Positions 1 through 7,675 of a stretch of 43,981 bases of DNA are shown here, in pieces. Each line of letters starts with the position of its first letter. Within the stretch, counting starts at the first letter, position 1. Origin of the DNA: an uncultured Hyphomicrobiales bacterium. GTDB taxonomy: Bacteria > Pseudomonadota > Alphaproteobacteria > Rhizobiales > Beijerinckiaceae. The DNA is taken from contig CAIZEI010000192.1 in NCBI GenBank assembly GCA_903931945.1, forward strand, positions 1 to 43,981. The letters run 5' to 3'. The notes under the pieces were generated by a model, which saw only the letters and a list, made by a program, of their open reading frames with translations, was not told the origin of the DNA and searched no databases. Made by a program: the position numbers and the translations under genes.

Positions 1-1035
1 TCGCTCGAAGGGACCTACAAGGAGCGCTTCCTGCTCCATTACAACTTCCCTCCCTACAGCGTCGGCGAAACCGGCCGCATGGGTTCGCCCGGACGCCGCG
101 AAATCGGTCATGGCAAGCTCGCCTGGCGCGCGATTCGCCCGATGCTGCCGACGCCAGCAGAGTTCCCCTACACCGTTCGCGTCGTGTCGGAGATCACCGA
201 GTCCAACGGCTCTTCGTCGATGGCGACGGTCTGCGGCGCCTCGCTGTCGCTGATGGACGCGGGCGTTCCACTGAAGCGCCCGACAGCGGGCATTGCGATG
301 GGCCTCATTCTTGAGGGGACCCGTTTCGCTGTTTTGTCAGATATTCTTGGCGACGAAGATCACCTCGGCGACATGGATTTCAAGGTGGCCGGCACATCTG
401 AAGGCGTCACCTCCCTGCAAATGGACATCAAGATCGCCGGCATCACCGAGGAGATCATGAAGGTCGCTCTTGCGCAGGCCAAAGACGGTCGTTTGCACAT
501 CCTAGGCGAAATGAGCAAGGCGCTGACCGGCGCGCGTTCGGAACTCGGCGAGTTCGCGCCGCGCATTGAGACGCTGAAAATCCCGACGGACAAAATCCGT
601 GAAGTGATCGGCACCGGCGGCAAGGTGATCCGCGAGATCGTCGAAAAGACCGGCGCCAAGATCAACATCGATGACGACGGCACTGTGAAGATCGCGTCCA
701 GCGATGGCAATTCCATCAAGGCTGCGATCAAATGGATCAAGTCCATCGCCTCCGATCCGGAAGTCGGCCAGATCTATGATGGCACCGTCGTGAAGACCAC
801 GGATTTTGGCGCTTTCGTCAATTTCTTTGGCGCCAAAGACGGACTCGTCCACATCTCGCAACTCGCAACAACGCGCGTCAACAAGACAACCGATGTCGTC
901 AAGGAAGGCGACAAGGTCAAGGTCAAGCTGATGGGCTTTGACGATCGCGGCAAGGTGCGCCTGTCGATGCGTGTCGTTGACCAGACGACCGGCGAAGACC
1001 TTGAGGGCAAGCAGGCGGCCGCCCCGGCGGAGTGA
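1..1035 (+). CDS. pnp: Polyribonucleotide nucleotidyltransferase, 3' part (5' end outside window)
   Basis: Phosphorolytic 3'-5' exoribonuclease of the RNA degradosome; cytoplasmic. The window opens in frame inside the second RNase PH domain ([20 protein letters not shown] is characteristic). About 344 residues remain. Next comes a KH domain with the GxxG loop in [12 protein letters not shown] (about nt 601-640), then an S1 RNA-binding domain starting at [18 protein letters not shown] (about nt 769-985), then a short Ala/Pro tail ending in APAE. The order RNase PH-KH-S1 is the normal bacterial PNPase layout and nothing appears damaged. A strong intrinsic terminator follows 27 bases after the stop. 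This is the one clearly core-genome gene in the window and marks the left border of the accessory region. Confidence 0.97.
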   Translation, partial: SLEGTYKERFLLHYNFPPYSVGETGRMGSPGRREIGHGKLAWRAIRPMLPTPAEFPYTVRVVSEITESNGSSSMATVCGASLSLMDAGVPLKRPTAGIAMGLILEGTRFAVLSDILGDEDHLGDMDFKVAGTSEGVTSLQMDIKIAGITEEIMKVALAQAKDGRLHILGEMSKALTGARSELGEFAPRIETLKIPTDKIREVIGTGGKVIREIVEKTGAKINIDDDGTVKIASSDGNSIKAAIKWIKSIASDPEVGQIYDGTVVKTTDFGAFVNFFGAKDGLVHISQLATTRVNKTTDVVKEGDKVKVKLMGFDDRGKVRLSMRVVDQTTGEDLEGKQAAAPAE

Positions 1036-1062
1036 AGGCTGCTCCCGTAATTCAAGAATCAG

Positions 1063-1094
1063 GAAGCGGCTTCGCGAGGAGCCGCTTCTTTTTT
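1063..1094 (+). terminator. Rho-independent terminator of pnp
   Basis: A 9-bp perfect stem, GAAGCGGCT (1063-1071) paired with AGCCGCTTC (1080-1088), closes an 8-base loop and is followed by six T residues (1089-1094). It lies between the pnp stop and the convergent vapC stop at 1096. There is no T tract on the other strand, so it should act only on pnp transcripts. Confidence 0.9.
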
Positions 1095-1095
1095 G

Positions 1096-1515
1096 TCAAG
1101 CCGCGCTATACCCTACCGAACCCACTCCTTCCGCCCGCGCCGCCGCGATCAGCGCACCGTCCAGCGTCGCGAGCGGCGTACGCTCCGCAATGGCGAGCGC
1201 GAGATAGGCGGCGTCGTAAATGGTCAGGCGGTATTTGCGGGCGAGGGCGAACAAAGGCGTGTCGTCTAGCGGAATTGGGCCGAGGGCGATCGACAGGTCG
1301 TGGAGCGCCCCGCCAGCTTCGGCAGCCTGGGACGGCGAGGGCCGCCCCCTGCATTCGTTCGAAACGATCAGTTCGCGAATCTCGAACCCGAACAAGGCTG
1401 GCGCTATCGCGCCTTCGTTTCTGAGGCGATCAAATGCAAGGTCTGCGACGACCGAACGCTCGTCGGGCAACAGCCACGCGGCGGCAATCGACGCGTCGAT
1501 TACGAAGGCGCTCAA
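1096..1515 (-). CDS. vapC: VapC-type PIN-domain toxin (putative ribonuclease)
   Basis: A 139-residue PIN-domain protein, the usual size for VapC toxins, which are Mg2+-dependent RNases cutting tRNA or rRNA. The acidic active-site residues are in the expected order: D7 in FVIDASI, E45 in GFEIRE, D101 in IYDAAYLALA and D119 in TLDGAL. The start is a TTG at 1515 that overlaps the TGA of the upstream antitoxin gene by four bases (TTGA), the coupling typical of type II pairs. The gene converges on the pnp terminator. The toxin reading frame is intact while the antitoxin frame is broken (next entry), which raises the question of whether the toxin is still made or controlled. Confidence 0.88.
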   Translation of the reverse strand: MSAFVIDASIAAAWLLPDERSVVADLAFDRLRNEGAIAPALFGFEIRELIVSNECRGRPSPSQAAEAGGALHDLSIALGPIPLDDTPLFALARKYRLTIYDAAYLALAIAERTPLATLDGALIAAARAEGVGSVGYSAA

Positions 1516-1756
1516 TATTTGTGAGCTTCGTGCCTCATGGCGAGCATTTCTTCAAGGGTGACGCCCTTAAGGGACTTCCCAATTGCCCTGAGCTTCCCGA
1601 CGGCTTCCGTGACCCGCCTTCGTCGCGCTTGCTGGTCAGGCACAATGCGGGCAATGACCTTCCCATGCCGGGTGATGACCAGCGTCTCCCCCTCTCGACA
1701 TCGTCAAGCAGACTGAGAAACTTGGTTTTGGCTTCGGAGGCTTGAATCACGCGCAT
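1512..1756 (-). pseudogene. Phd/YefM-type antitoxin of the vapC pair, frameshifted
   Basis: The gene starts at ATG 1756 with MRVIQASEAKTKFLSLLDDV, a Phd/YefM N-terminus. After the codons for VERG the frame is lost. One frame over, the rest of the family resumes at once: ETLVITRHGKVIARIVPD, then a basic linker and LKGVTLEEMLAMRHEAHKY, ending in the TGA at 1514-1512 that overlaps vapC. The break is in a run of five G (minus strand; plus-strand C run 1688-1692) where six would keep the frame, so it is a one-base deletion or a sequencing/assembly error in a homopolymer. As written, the product would be a 73-residue protein with an intact DNA-binding N-terminus and no toxin-neutralising C-terminus. 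Confidence 0.85.
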
Positions 1757-1957
1757 GGCGTTTTGACTGGTTGAATCGACTGGTTGAAAATATAGCTGCT
1801 CCCACTGTCTGGCAATGCGCTTGGTGCGGCATCCAGGACTCCAAACTCAAGTCAGCAGGACCTAACAGATTGCCGTTTGCTTGATTCGACGGCGCGGTTT
1901 GCTTCGGGAAGTCGCCGCCATGAGCCTTGCCTGCGATTTTTAGATGAAAAACCTCAC

Positions 1958-2287
1958 TTTTACGGCTTGCTCGATCCAATATCTGTCATCAAGGATCCGT
2001 GTGGCGACAGACGCGTCGCGCATCCCTTGCGCGAAATCCTGCTGCTGTTTGTGTGCGCCACGATGGCCGAATGCGACGATTGCGAGGCCATCGCGGCATG
2101 GCGCCGGACGCATCCCGGCGTTTTGCGGCGTTATCTTCCCTATGAAAACGGCGGGCCTGGCGGGCGCTCGCCAACGATCGGGACGAACCAGATCAATCCG
2201 GAATTGTTTTCGGCTGCCTTCGCGGCCTGGGTGCGCGCGGCCTGGCCGGAGCGGCCCGATCTGGTGGCCATTGACGGCATCGTCAAC
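1958..2287 (+). pseudogene. ISAs1-family transposase, N-terminal remnant
   Basis: The translated stretch FYGLLDPISVIKDPCGDRR, then HPLREILLLFVCATMAECDD, a Trp-Arg pair and LRRYLPYENG, matches the start of ISAs1 (H-repeat associated) transposases: the DPR-R-HPL-EIL core followed by the region leading to the first catalytic Asp (LVAIDG, about 2262-2278). The usual SHDTFGRVF segment is replaced by unrelated residues and the similarity stops right after AIDG. There is no start with a ribosome-binding site and no C-terminal DDE half. A non-functional fragment. Confidence 0.75.
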
Positions 2288-2289
2288 AA

Positions 2290-2568
2290 CGCGATCCTCG
2301 GGGAAGTTTTCATCCCGGACTAAAACAAACGCTTCGCGGTCAAGGCGGAGATCGAGGGCTCGGCCTTTGTCGCGATCCCGGCGTCGATCTGCATGAAATT
2401 TTTTGCGTTCAGGCCGAGCGCAAGGTGGGCAAGGACAATTGCGTCTCCCCTAACAAGCCGATGCTGCAAATCCCCGCTAGCCTGCTGTGCGTCCAATTCA
2501 TCAACGTGCGCCAGTACCCAGATGGGACCCATGTCGTCTTTCACGGCCAGAGTCGCCTGGACCGCTAA
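2290..2568 (+). pseudogene. ISNCY/IS481-type transposase, C-terminal remnant
   Basis: Directly behind the ISAs1 piece the sequence changes family. ILGEVFIPD, a stop, then NKRFAVKAEIEGSAFVAIP resembles the end of the integrase core (FNRRFAV). A frameshift near 2380 then leads to VDLHEIFCVQAERKVGKDNC and later RQYPDGTHVVFHGQSRLDR with a stop at 2566. The V-D-N core and the YPDGT-VFHG-RLxRY-like tail are hallmarks of ISNCY-type transposase C-termini. One stop and one frameshift make it dead. The junction with the ISAs1 piece shows that one element inserted into, or recombined with, the other before both decayed. Confidence 0.7.
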
Positions 2569-2886
2569 GATCAATTAAGGGGCCATCAATGTGGAAAGAA
2601 AGGCCGCCCAAATCAGCTTGGCGGTCCTGCGCAAAACAGGCGCAAGCGGACAATTGATGCGCCGCCAAAACCGGACAAGTTCATTCGCTATCGACAGAGC
2701 CAGCGCTTTAATGTTGCAATATTGCAACGTCTGCGGAATATTGTTCGCAGCGCGGGCACCCGTGTTGGAAGTCGCGATCTTTGTTTGTAAAAAATTAACC
2801 AATACGAGTCGCGTCGGAATGTTTGAGTTGCGCGCCGGAATTCGAATTTGGCGCCGATGAATTTCAGTCTCCAGGGGCGCCCAACG
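2569..2886. other. Intergenic region upstream of outer-membrane protein gene
   Basis: No convincing gene lies here. Apart from the perfect palindrome listed separately, the stretch holds IS-derived residue and the leader of the gene starting at 2887. Confidence 0.5.
2713..2728. promoter_or_regulatory. Perfect 16-bp palindrome, candidate operator
   Basis: GTTGCAATATTGCAAC is identical to its reverse complement. It lies 158 bases upstream of the start of the outer-membrane protein gene at 2887 in otherwise featureless DNA. A palindrome of this length is consistent with a dimeric repressor site. The regulator is not identifiable from the sequence. Confidence 0.35.
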
Positions 2887-3690
2887 ATGAACAAGAGCTC
2901 GCAAGCATGGGACAGGCCTCGCGCCGACGTTGGCGTGTTGAAACTTGTCGCCGCCGTCGCCGGATTGGCTTGCTTGCTGGCTTCCTCCAACGCTTCATAC
3001 GCGCAGGACCGAACAGGTTACGAGGAACCCCCGGTTACCCTGTCCGGCACATTTTGGGCGGGCGGGCTGTCAAGTTACGGATTGAAGTCCTCAAGCGGCT
3101 ATTACAACGGCTCGACGGCGGGCAACGTCGTTGAAGGCGGGGGCCTGTCGTTCAATTACAAGATGGGATCTTTTTTCGGAGATCACGCCGTGCGCTACGG
3201 CCTTGGAGCCTCCGTCGATATTTTTCATGGTTCAGAAACATTCAACGGAACGGGCGGTTTCGGCGCGTTTCCTGTCGCAGGGTCTGCCGAGACCTATAAC
3301 CTGGATATATTGGCCTCCTTTCGCGTCATGACGCACATCGCGCCAAGGGTCACCGCAGCCATTTCAATCAAGCCCGGCTTCGAGGAAATTATACCAAACG
3401 GGTCGCCCCTCGGAGGAACCGGGACGGCGTTCAATGGATCCGCCTGGGCGCCAACGGCGCGCGTGGCCGGCGAAATCGATTTCATCCAGACCGGCGGTTA
3501 CAAGATAGGCTTAACGGCTGCGGTGCAATGGACGGCGCCGACCAAATATACGACCAGCCTCCCCGGCGAATATTTCAAAGCGGGGGCCCAGACAAAATAT
3601 GTGGTTGGCCTGCTCTTTGAAAAGGATTTCGGCGACGGCCCTGGCTCGCGCGAGGCAGCCAGGCGACAAGCATTGCCCTCGGCGCGGTAG
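2887..3690 (+). CDS. Predicted outer-membrane/exported protein, unknown function
   Basis: A 267-residue protein. The start at ATG 2887 is preferred to 2848 because an AGGGGC sequence lies about ten bases upstream and because it leaves a compact N-terminal region with a hydrophobic signal segment (VAAVAGLACLLASSNASYA) before AQDRTGYEE. The mature part is Gly- and aromatic-rich with alternating short hydrophobic stretches (GGLSFNYKMG, YNLDILASF, GYKIGLTAAVQW, KYVVGLLFEKDFG), as in an outer-membrane beta-barrel. No named family is recognised. It is followed after 71 bases by a second, clearer barrel protein on the same strand, so the two may be co-transcribed. It probably acts as a surface or porin-like protein. 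Confidence 0.6.
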   Translation: MNKSSQAWDRPRADVGVLKLVAAVAGLACLLASSNASYAQDRTGYEEPPVTLSGTFWAGGLSSYGLKSSSGYYNGSTAGNVVEGGGLSFNYKMGSFFGDHAVRYGLGASVDIFHGSETFNGTGGFGAFPVAGSAETYNLDILASFRVMTHIAPRVTAAISIKPGFEEIIPNGSPLGGTGTAFNGSAWAPTARVAGEIDFIQTGGYKIGLTAAVQWTAPTKYTTSLPGEYFKAGAQTKYVVGLLFEKDFGDGPGSREAARRQALPSAR

Positions 3691-3761
3691 CGGCTGGGCA
3701 TGAAATTTACGTTCTGAGCGCCGCGAGCCATGCAAGCGGACAACAAACGGGGAGTATAGTA

Positions 3762-4439
3762 ATGAAAATATCACGGGCGATTGCCCCGATGATCCTGCTC
3801 GCTGCATTTGCAACCACCTCGCGCGCCGCCGATTTGCCCAACTACAAAAATGCTGCGCTGGCGCCGCCGTCAACGGCGACGACCTGGACAGGCGCGCATA
3901 TCGGAGCTCATTTCGGCTATGGCTGGGGTCGCTCGACTACTGGCAACGCCGTTCTGGCGGCTGTGTATGGTTCGGTTCCTTATCTCACAGGACCGCTCGC
4001 CGGTCTCCAGGCTGGCTACGACTATGAGTTCGCCAACAATTTCGTGGTTGGAGCCGAACTCGATGTTTCGCATGCCTGGCTGAATTCGCGCGTAGGCATA
4101 CCTCCATTTTCCTTCGCTTCGGGATCGATGGACTGGTTCTGGTCGGCGCGCCTGCGGCTCGGCTACGCGATCGATCGATTTCTCGTTTACGGAACCGGAG
4201 GCTTTACCCAGGTCAAAACAAGCGGCCACGGCTCCAATCTATTTTTCCCTGCAGGTTTCACGACCGGCAACACTCACAACGGCTGGGTGATCGGTCTCGG
4301 CGCGCAATACATGATCACACCCCACTGGCTGGCCGGTCTCGAGTATCTGCATGGCCAGTACGACAAGCAGATTTATGTCGCCGCGCCGCGCGACGGCATT
4401 GCCGACATTGTCCGGTTGCGCTTCGACTACAAGTTCTAG
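3762..4439 (+). CDS. Omp31-like outer-membrane beta-barrel protein
   Basis: A 225-residue protein of the Omp31/OmpA-type small porin family common in Hyphomicrobiales. The signal peptide ends at ATTSRAADLPNYK; Ala-Asp-Leu-Pro after the cleavage site is typical of the family. Barrel signatures follow: WTGAHIGAHFGYGWG, LAGLQAGYDYEFANNFVVGAE, WFWSARLRLGYAIDRFLVYG with TGGFTQVK, WVIGLGAQYMITPHWLAGLE, and a C-terminal strand RLRFDYKF ending in Phe, the BAM recognition residue. GGGAG lies about eight bases before the ATG. It is likely a structural or porin-like surface protein and is expected to form an 8-strand barrel. Confidence 0.82.
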   Translation: MKISRAIAPMILLAAFATTSRAADLPNYKNAALAPPSTATTWTGAHIGAHFGYGWGRSTTGNAVLAAVYGSVPYLTGPLAGLQAGYDYEFANNFVVGAELDVSHAWLNSRVGIPPFSFASGSMDWFWSARLRLGYAIDRFLVYGTGGFTQVKTSGHGSNLFFPAGFTTGNTHNGWVIGLGAQYMITPHWLAGLEYLHGQYDKQIYVAAPRDGIADIVRLRFDYKF

Positions 4440-4978
4440 CGCGCGTCAGGTTAACAGCCGCCGGCTGACCGTTGACGCCCGCGTGTTCCTTTGCGCGCAC
4501 GTTCGGATTGTTTGCGTCCTGCATTGATCCGTCCTGTTGCGGATCGTTGTGTCTGCATGCGAGCGCTGTTCGCAACACCCAATGCGCACGCATGGCTTAC
4601 CTGTGTCGCAAGCTGCGTTTCGTTCTGATGACCGCGCGAGGGATTTCGGTTGGGAGTGATTTAGCGACATGCACAGCGGGAATCCGCCGCCGCGTTCCGT
4701 GCCAGCGATCCTTCAGAAACCGAACCGGAGCACAATTTTCATCATCAACGCAGACGAACAACACGATCCACCTGACTTCGGGCGCGTCAAGGCCGTCAAA
4801 CGGCACGTTCGGCGCCACGAGCAGCCGGTGAGGTGGTTGCCTGCAGCCAGACACTCATTGAACAATCTGGATCTGCCACACGTCGCCCATAGTAGAGGTC
4901 GCTACTTGATTGACCTTTGCAAGCTTGGCGCAAGTTGCGGGGCTCATCTTGCCAATTCCGAATCGAGGACACTGGCCT
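4440..4978. other. 539-bp region without a supported gene
   Basis: Several short open frames cross here on both strands, but none has a ribosome-binding site together with a recognisable protein. A small GC hairpin (CAGCC-GCC-GGCTG, 4454-4466) follows the upstream stop but lacks a T tract. Confidence 0.45.
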
Positions 4979-5374
4979 ATGGCAAACTTTAATTACGGGG
5001 GCGAACGCAGGCAACCTTCAATCGCGGACGGCGGCCTGGAGAACCAGGCGCCGGCCGCTCGTTTGAAGTTGCCGACGCTGGGCGACAAATCCAAAAAAAA
5101 GCTGCAGTTTTTCAATACCCGATTCGTGAGTCTCGTTACGATTTGCGCTTTAAGTGCTTGCTTTTGGGCTCTCTTGCTGAAGACCTCATTTGTCTTGTTT
5201 CTGAATTCAATTTTCGTGCTCGCGTGTATGTTCGTTTTCAAGACCAGGGCGCCTGCGGGCGAGACTTCACAAACGGCAGGTGAAAGCTCCCATTTGCAGA
5301 CGATCGAGACTGTAACTGAAAATAACGTTGCGAAACTCAGGAAAATTGGCGAGGCCATGGCTTCGCAAAATTGA
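4979..5374 (+). CDS. Small predicted membrane protein, unknown function
   Basis: A 131-residue product starting MANFNYGGERRQPS at ATG 4979. The N-terminal half is polar and Lys-rich. Two adjacent hydrophobic segments (about residues 50-66, LVTICALSACFWALLL, and 67-88, SFVLFLNSIFVLACMFVF) form a probable helical hairpin. The C-terminal tail is acidic and polar (SSHLQTIETVTENNVAKLRK) and may be helical. No family is recognised. The frame is plausible because its hydrophobic pattern is coherent, but the ribosome-binding site is weak and the gene stands alone, so it could be spurious. Confidence 0.4.
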   Translation: MANFNYGGERRQPSIADGGLENQAPAARLKLPTLGDKSKKKLQFFNTRFVSLVTICALSACFWALLLKTSFVLFLNSIFVLACMFVFKTRAPAGETSQTAGESSHLQTIETVTENNVAKLRKIGEAMASQN

Positions 5375-5733
5375 ATATCTGCTAACCTAGGTCTCCGGCA
5401 AACCCGGGGCGGTTCACTGGCTTGGAAATCCAGGTGGGAAGCGGCCCCGGTATCAAAGAGTAAGCGAACCATTTCGATTAGCGATGGACTCAGATTGTGA
5501 ATGTGTCCATTCGCCCAGTTTTCGCTCGGCAGCGACGGGTCACGATGCGATATGGGCGGTGGAAAACTCCCGCCCGTCAGCATGGTTGCGATACTTTCGA
5601 TACCGGCCCGGCGCATAAATTTCGGCGCGGTTCGCATACAAAAGACGCAAATCCCTGATGCGCGGACAGGCTGAATGGGTTTCTGGCCGGGTCGCTATGA
5701 ATAGCTAAGCGACAATCAGATACGAAAGAGCAT
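5375..5733. other. Intergenic region with an imperfect hairpin and repeat copy A
   Basis: An imperfect GC-rich inverted repeat (CCGGGGC at 5404-5410 with GGCCCCGG ending at 5450) follows the small membrane-protein gene without a T tract. Copy A of the 131-bp repeat occupies 5537-5667. No gene is seen. Confidence 0.5.
5537..5667 (+). repeat. 131-bp dispersed intergenic repeat, copy A
   Basis: Aligns without gaps over 131 positions with copy B (7458-7588) and copy D (35330-35460, minus), and closely with copy C. The best-conserved blocks are GGTGGAAAACTCCCGCC, GCGATAC, ACCGGCCCGGCGCATAAATT, and ATACAAAAGACGCAAATCCC near the 3' end. It lies beyond the 3' end of the sigma-factor gene, in direct orientation with copy B on the other side of that two-gene unit. 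Confidence 0.8.
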
Positions 5734-6966
5734 TTAGCCAATCGCAAGGGACTTTTTGCGCCCCTCCAACCAAAGCCGCTCCGCAATGGTCGGATGCAAA
5801 GCAAGAGCGGCGTCATAGGCGGCGCGCGCTTCCTGAAGTCGGTCAAGACGACGCAATAAATCGGCGTGGAGCGCATGAAACGGCAAAAAAATTCGAAGGC
5901 CCTCTTGGGCGAGCGCTTCCACTTCGCTGAGCGCTGCTTGTGGCCCCAAAACTTCGGAAACCGCGACGGCTCGGTTCAGCCTCACGACCGCATCGTCGCG
6001 GAACTCAAGCAACCTATCGTAAAGCGCCAAAACCTCACGCCATGGCGGCGGCCTGGCCAAGCTTCCGCGGGCGCACCAAGTTCCGTGGATTGCGGCTTGG
6101 AGCGCTCTTGGCCCCGCCGGAGCCAATTTCAACGCGCTTCGCAGATATCTATCCCCCGCGACTATGAGAGAGTGCCGCCAATGCGCCGGGTCTTGTTCTG
6201 ATAGAGGCACCATCGCGCCGTGATCATCAAGTCGCGCCGGGCGTCGGGCTTCGGAGAAACGGACGAGCGACGCTAGCGCGAGAGCTTCCGGCTCATTTGG
6301 CAAAAGTTCAGCCAAGACGCGTGTGAACTCCAGAATTTCCGAGGCGTAGCCCGCGTGGACGCTCGCTCCAGCCGCATCCTCATGCGCTTTGGCGTATGCG
6401 ATCTCCAGCGTGGTCAAAACCGCATCGAGCCGCTCGATCCAGTCTTCTGGCCTAGGCAAATCAAATGGGACTCCGGCTTCCGCAATCTTGCGCTTGGCCC
6501 GCACGAGGCGTTGCGCCAAGGCCGTTTCAGTGAGCAAAAACGCGCTTGATATTTCTTGGACAGAGAGCCCGCAAACAAGCTTTAGCGTCAAAGCGACGCG
6601 CGCATCCGTTGTGACGGCGGGATGGCAACAAATGAAAATCAACCGCAAGCGTTCGTCGGGAATGGCGGCGCGATCATCCTCCTCAGCCATTTGAACAGGT
6701 GTGTCGTACGGCAAGATTTCAGAGGCCAAACGCTCCCGCGTACGCTGTCGCCGAATGGCGTCAATCGCCCGACGTTCCGCGATCCGATAAAGCCAACCGC
6801 CCAGGTTATGCGGAATCCCGGAGATTGGCCACGCTTCCACCGCCTTTACGCAAGCCTCGGCGAAGGCGTCCTCGGCCAAATCAAGGCAGCGGAAACGGGC
6901 CGCGAGCGCGGCGACGATGCGTCCGCTCGCGTCCCTGAAAATACGGTCAAGGGCTGCGTCGTTCAC
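5734..6966 (-). CDS. ECF42-type RNA polymerase sigma factor with TPR-like C-terminal extension
   Basis: A 410-residue sigma-70-family protein, about twice the length of a minimal ECF factor. Region 2 is near residues 10-80 (LAEDAFAEACVKAVEAWP and GGWLYRIAERRAIDAIRR). Region 4 is near 125-165 (ARVALTLKLVCGLSVQEISS and ALAQRLVRAKRKI). The family-specific link DERLRLIFICCHPAV sits between them. The last 220 residues are helical repeats with a TPR look (LHADLLRRLDRLQEARAAYD). This architecture, plus a neighbouring DGPF/YCII gene that overlaps it by four bases (ATGA), defines the ECF42 group, which has no anti-sigma factor. It should direct its own operon from the promoter at 7364-7390. The inducing signal is unknown. 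Confidence 0.92.
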   Translation of the reverse strand: MNDAALDRIFRDASGRIVAALAARFRCLDLAEDAFAEACVKAVEAWPISGIPHNLGGWLYRIAERRAIDAIRRQRTRERLASEILPYDTPVQMAEEDDRAAIPDERLRLIFICCHPAVTTDARVALTLKLVCGLSVQEISSAFLLTETALAQRLVRAKRKIAEAGVPFDLPRPEDWIERLDAVLTTLEIAYAKAHEDAAGASVHAGYASEILEFTRVLAELLPNEPEALALASLVRFSEARRPARLDDHGAMVPLSEQDPAHWRHSLIVAGDRYLRSALKLAPAGPRALQAAIHGTWCARGSLARPPPWREVLALYDRLLEFRDDAVVRLNRAVAVSEVLGPQAALSEVEALAQEGLRIFLPFHALHADLLRRLDRLQEARAAYDAALALHPTIAERLWLEGRKKSLAIG

Positions 6967-7310
6967 ATGCCGCCCAAGAGTGGACGGATTTCAATGGAGC
7001 CGTCCTGAAGGACAGGAAGCTTTTTCGCGATCGAAATGGCCGCGTCGAGGTCCGGCGCGTCAATCAAATAATAGCCGCCAAGCTGTTCCTTGGTCTCGGC
7101 GAACGGCCCATCATGAACTGTCTTCGCGCCGCCCTTCGTGCGCACGGTCGTCGCGGCGGTGGTCGCCTTGAGTCCAGCGCCACCCACTCGCGCGGCGCCC
7201 AATTCTTTGTTGAAGGCGATATGCTTGCCGACGATTTCCTGAATCGCGGGGCCATTTTTGTCGGGCCCATACACGCGTTCATCCTCATAAATCAAAAGCA
7301 TGTACTGCAT
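6963..7310 (-). CDS. DGPF/YCII-domain protein, partner of the ECF42 sigma factor
   Basis: A 115-residue YCII-related protein with the diagnostic motif DGPFAETKEQLGGYYLIDA and the family N-terminus MQYMLLIYEDE. The start at ATG 7310 has GGAGTAGCAA directly before it. The gene is the first of a two-gene operon and its stop overlaps the sigma-factor start. DGPF proteins are the standard regulon members of ECF42 factors. Their biochemical role is unsettled, though the ferredoxin-like YCII fold suggests a small-molecule-binding or enzymatic function. Confidence 0.93.
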   Translation of the reverse strand: MQYMLLIYEDERVYGPDKNGPAIQEIVGKHIAFNKELGAARVGGAGLKATTAATTVRTKGGAKTVHDGPFAETKEQLGGYYLIDAPDLDAAISIAKKLPVLQDGSIEIRPLLGGM

Positions 7311-7363
7311 TTGCTACTCCTATGGCTTGGCGAGGCGGCATGGATTGCAACCTTCACCCCATA

Positions 7364-7390
7364 GTCGTTCGGGGTTTGCCTAAATCGACA
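7364..7390 (-). promoter_or_regulatory. Predicted ECF42 autoregulatory promoter
   Basis: Reading the minus strand, TGTCGA (7390-7385) is followed after exactly 17 bases by CGAC (7367-7364), about 54 bases upstream of the DGPF-gene start. TGTCGA at -35 with a CGA-type -10 element is the motif described for ECF42 promoters in Streptomyces. Finding it ahead of the sigma factor's own operon fits positive autoregulation. Confidence 0.6.
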
Positions 7391-7457
7391 GCCTATCAAA
7401 AAAAATACGCCTCCTGTCGGGTTTCGAATTTGCGGCGCTACCGGTGACATCGCCAAG

Positions 7458-7588
7458 GGGTGATCAAGCGACATAGGCTGTGGAAAACGCCCGCCGGCTT
7501 TCGTGTCCGAGATACCCCTGAAACCGGCCTGACGCATAAACTTCCGCAGGGACCTTACACAAAAAACGCGATTCCCCATGGAGCGGAC
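7458..7588 (+). repeat. 131-bp dispersed intergenic repeat, copy B
   Basis: Same orientation and length as copy A. Shared blocks include TGTGGAAAACGCCCGCCGG, GAGATACC, AAACCGGCCTGACGCATAAA and AAAAAACGCGATTCCCC. It sits between the sigma-factor promoter and the 3' end of the first flavin monooxygenase gene, so copies A and B bracket the sigma-factor operon as direct repeats. Confidence 0.8.
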
Positions 7589-7675
7589 GAACCGATCGGG
7601 TTGCGCGACAGATCGTTGGAGGTCGCGATATGCGCAGCCTCAGCGCCATTGCGGCGTTGCGGGAACGGCTGGCAT

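Larger units (their letters stand above)
7311..7675. other. Intergenic region with sigma-factor promoter and repeat copy B
   Basis: Holds the predicted ECF42 promoter (7364-7390, minus) and copy B of the 131-bp repeat (7458-7588). Nothing else is supported. Confidence 0.6.

Noticed and set aside
4669-4992. Possible 107-codon gene before the small membrane protein
   Set aside because: No ribosome-binding site and no recognisable domain; an equally long frame exists on the opposite strand.
5404-5450. GC-rich hairpin as a terminator
   Set aside because: The stem is imperfect, the loop is long and there is no T tract.
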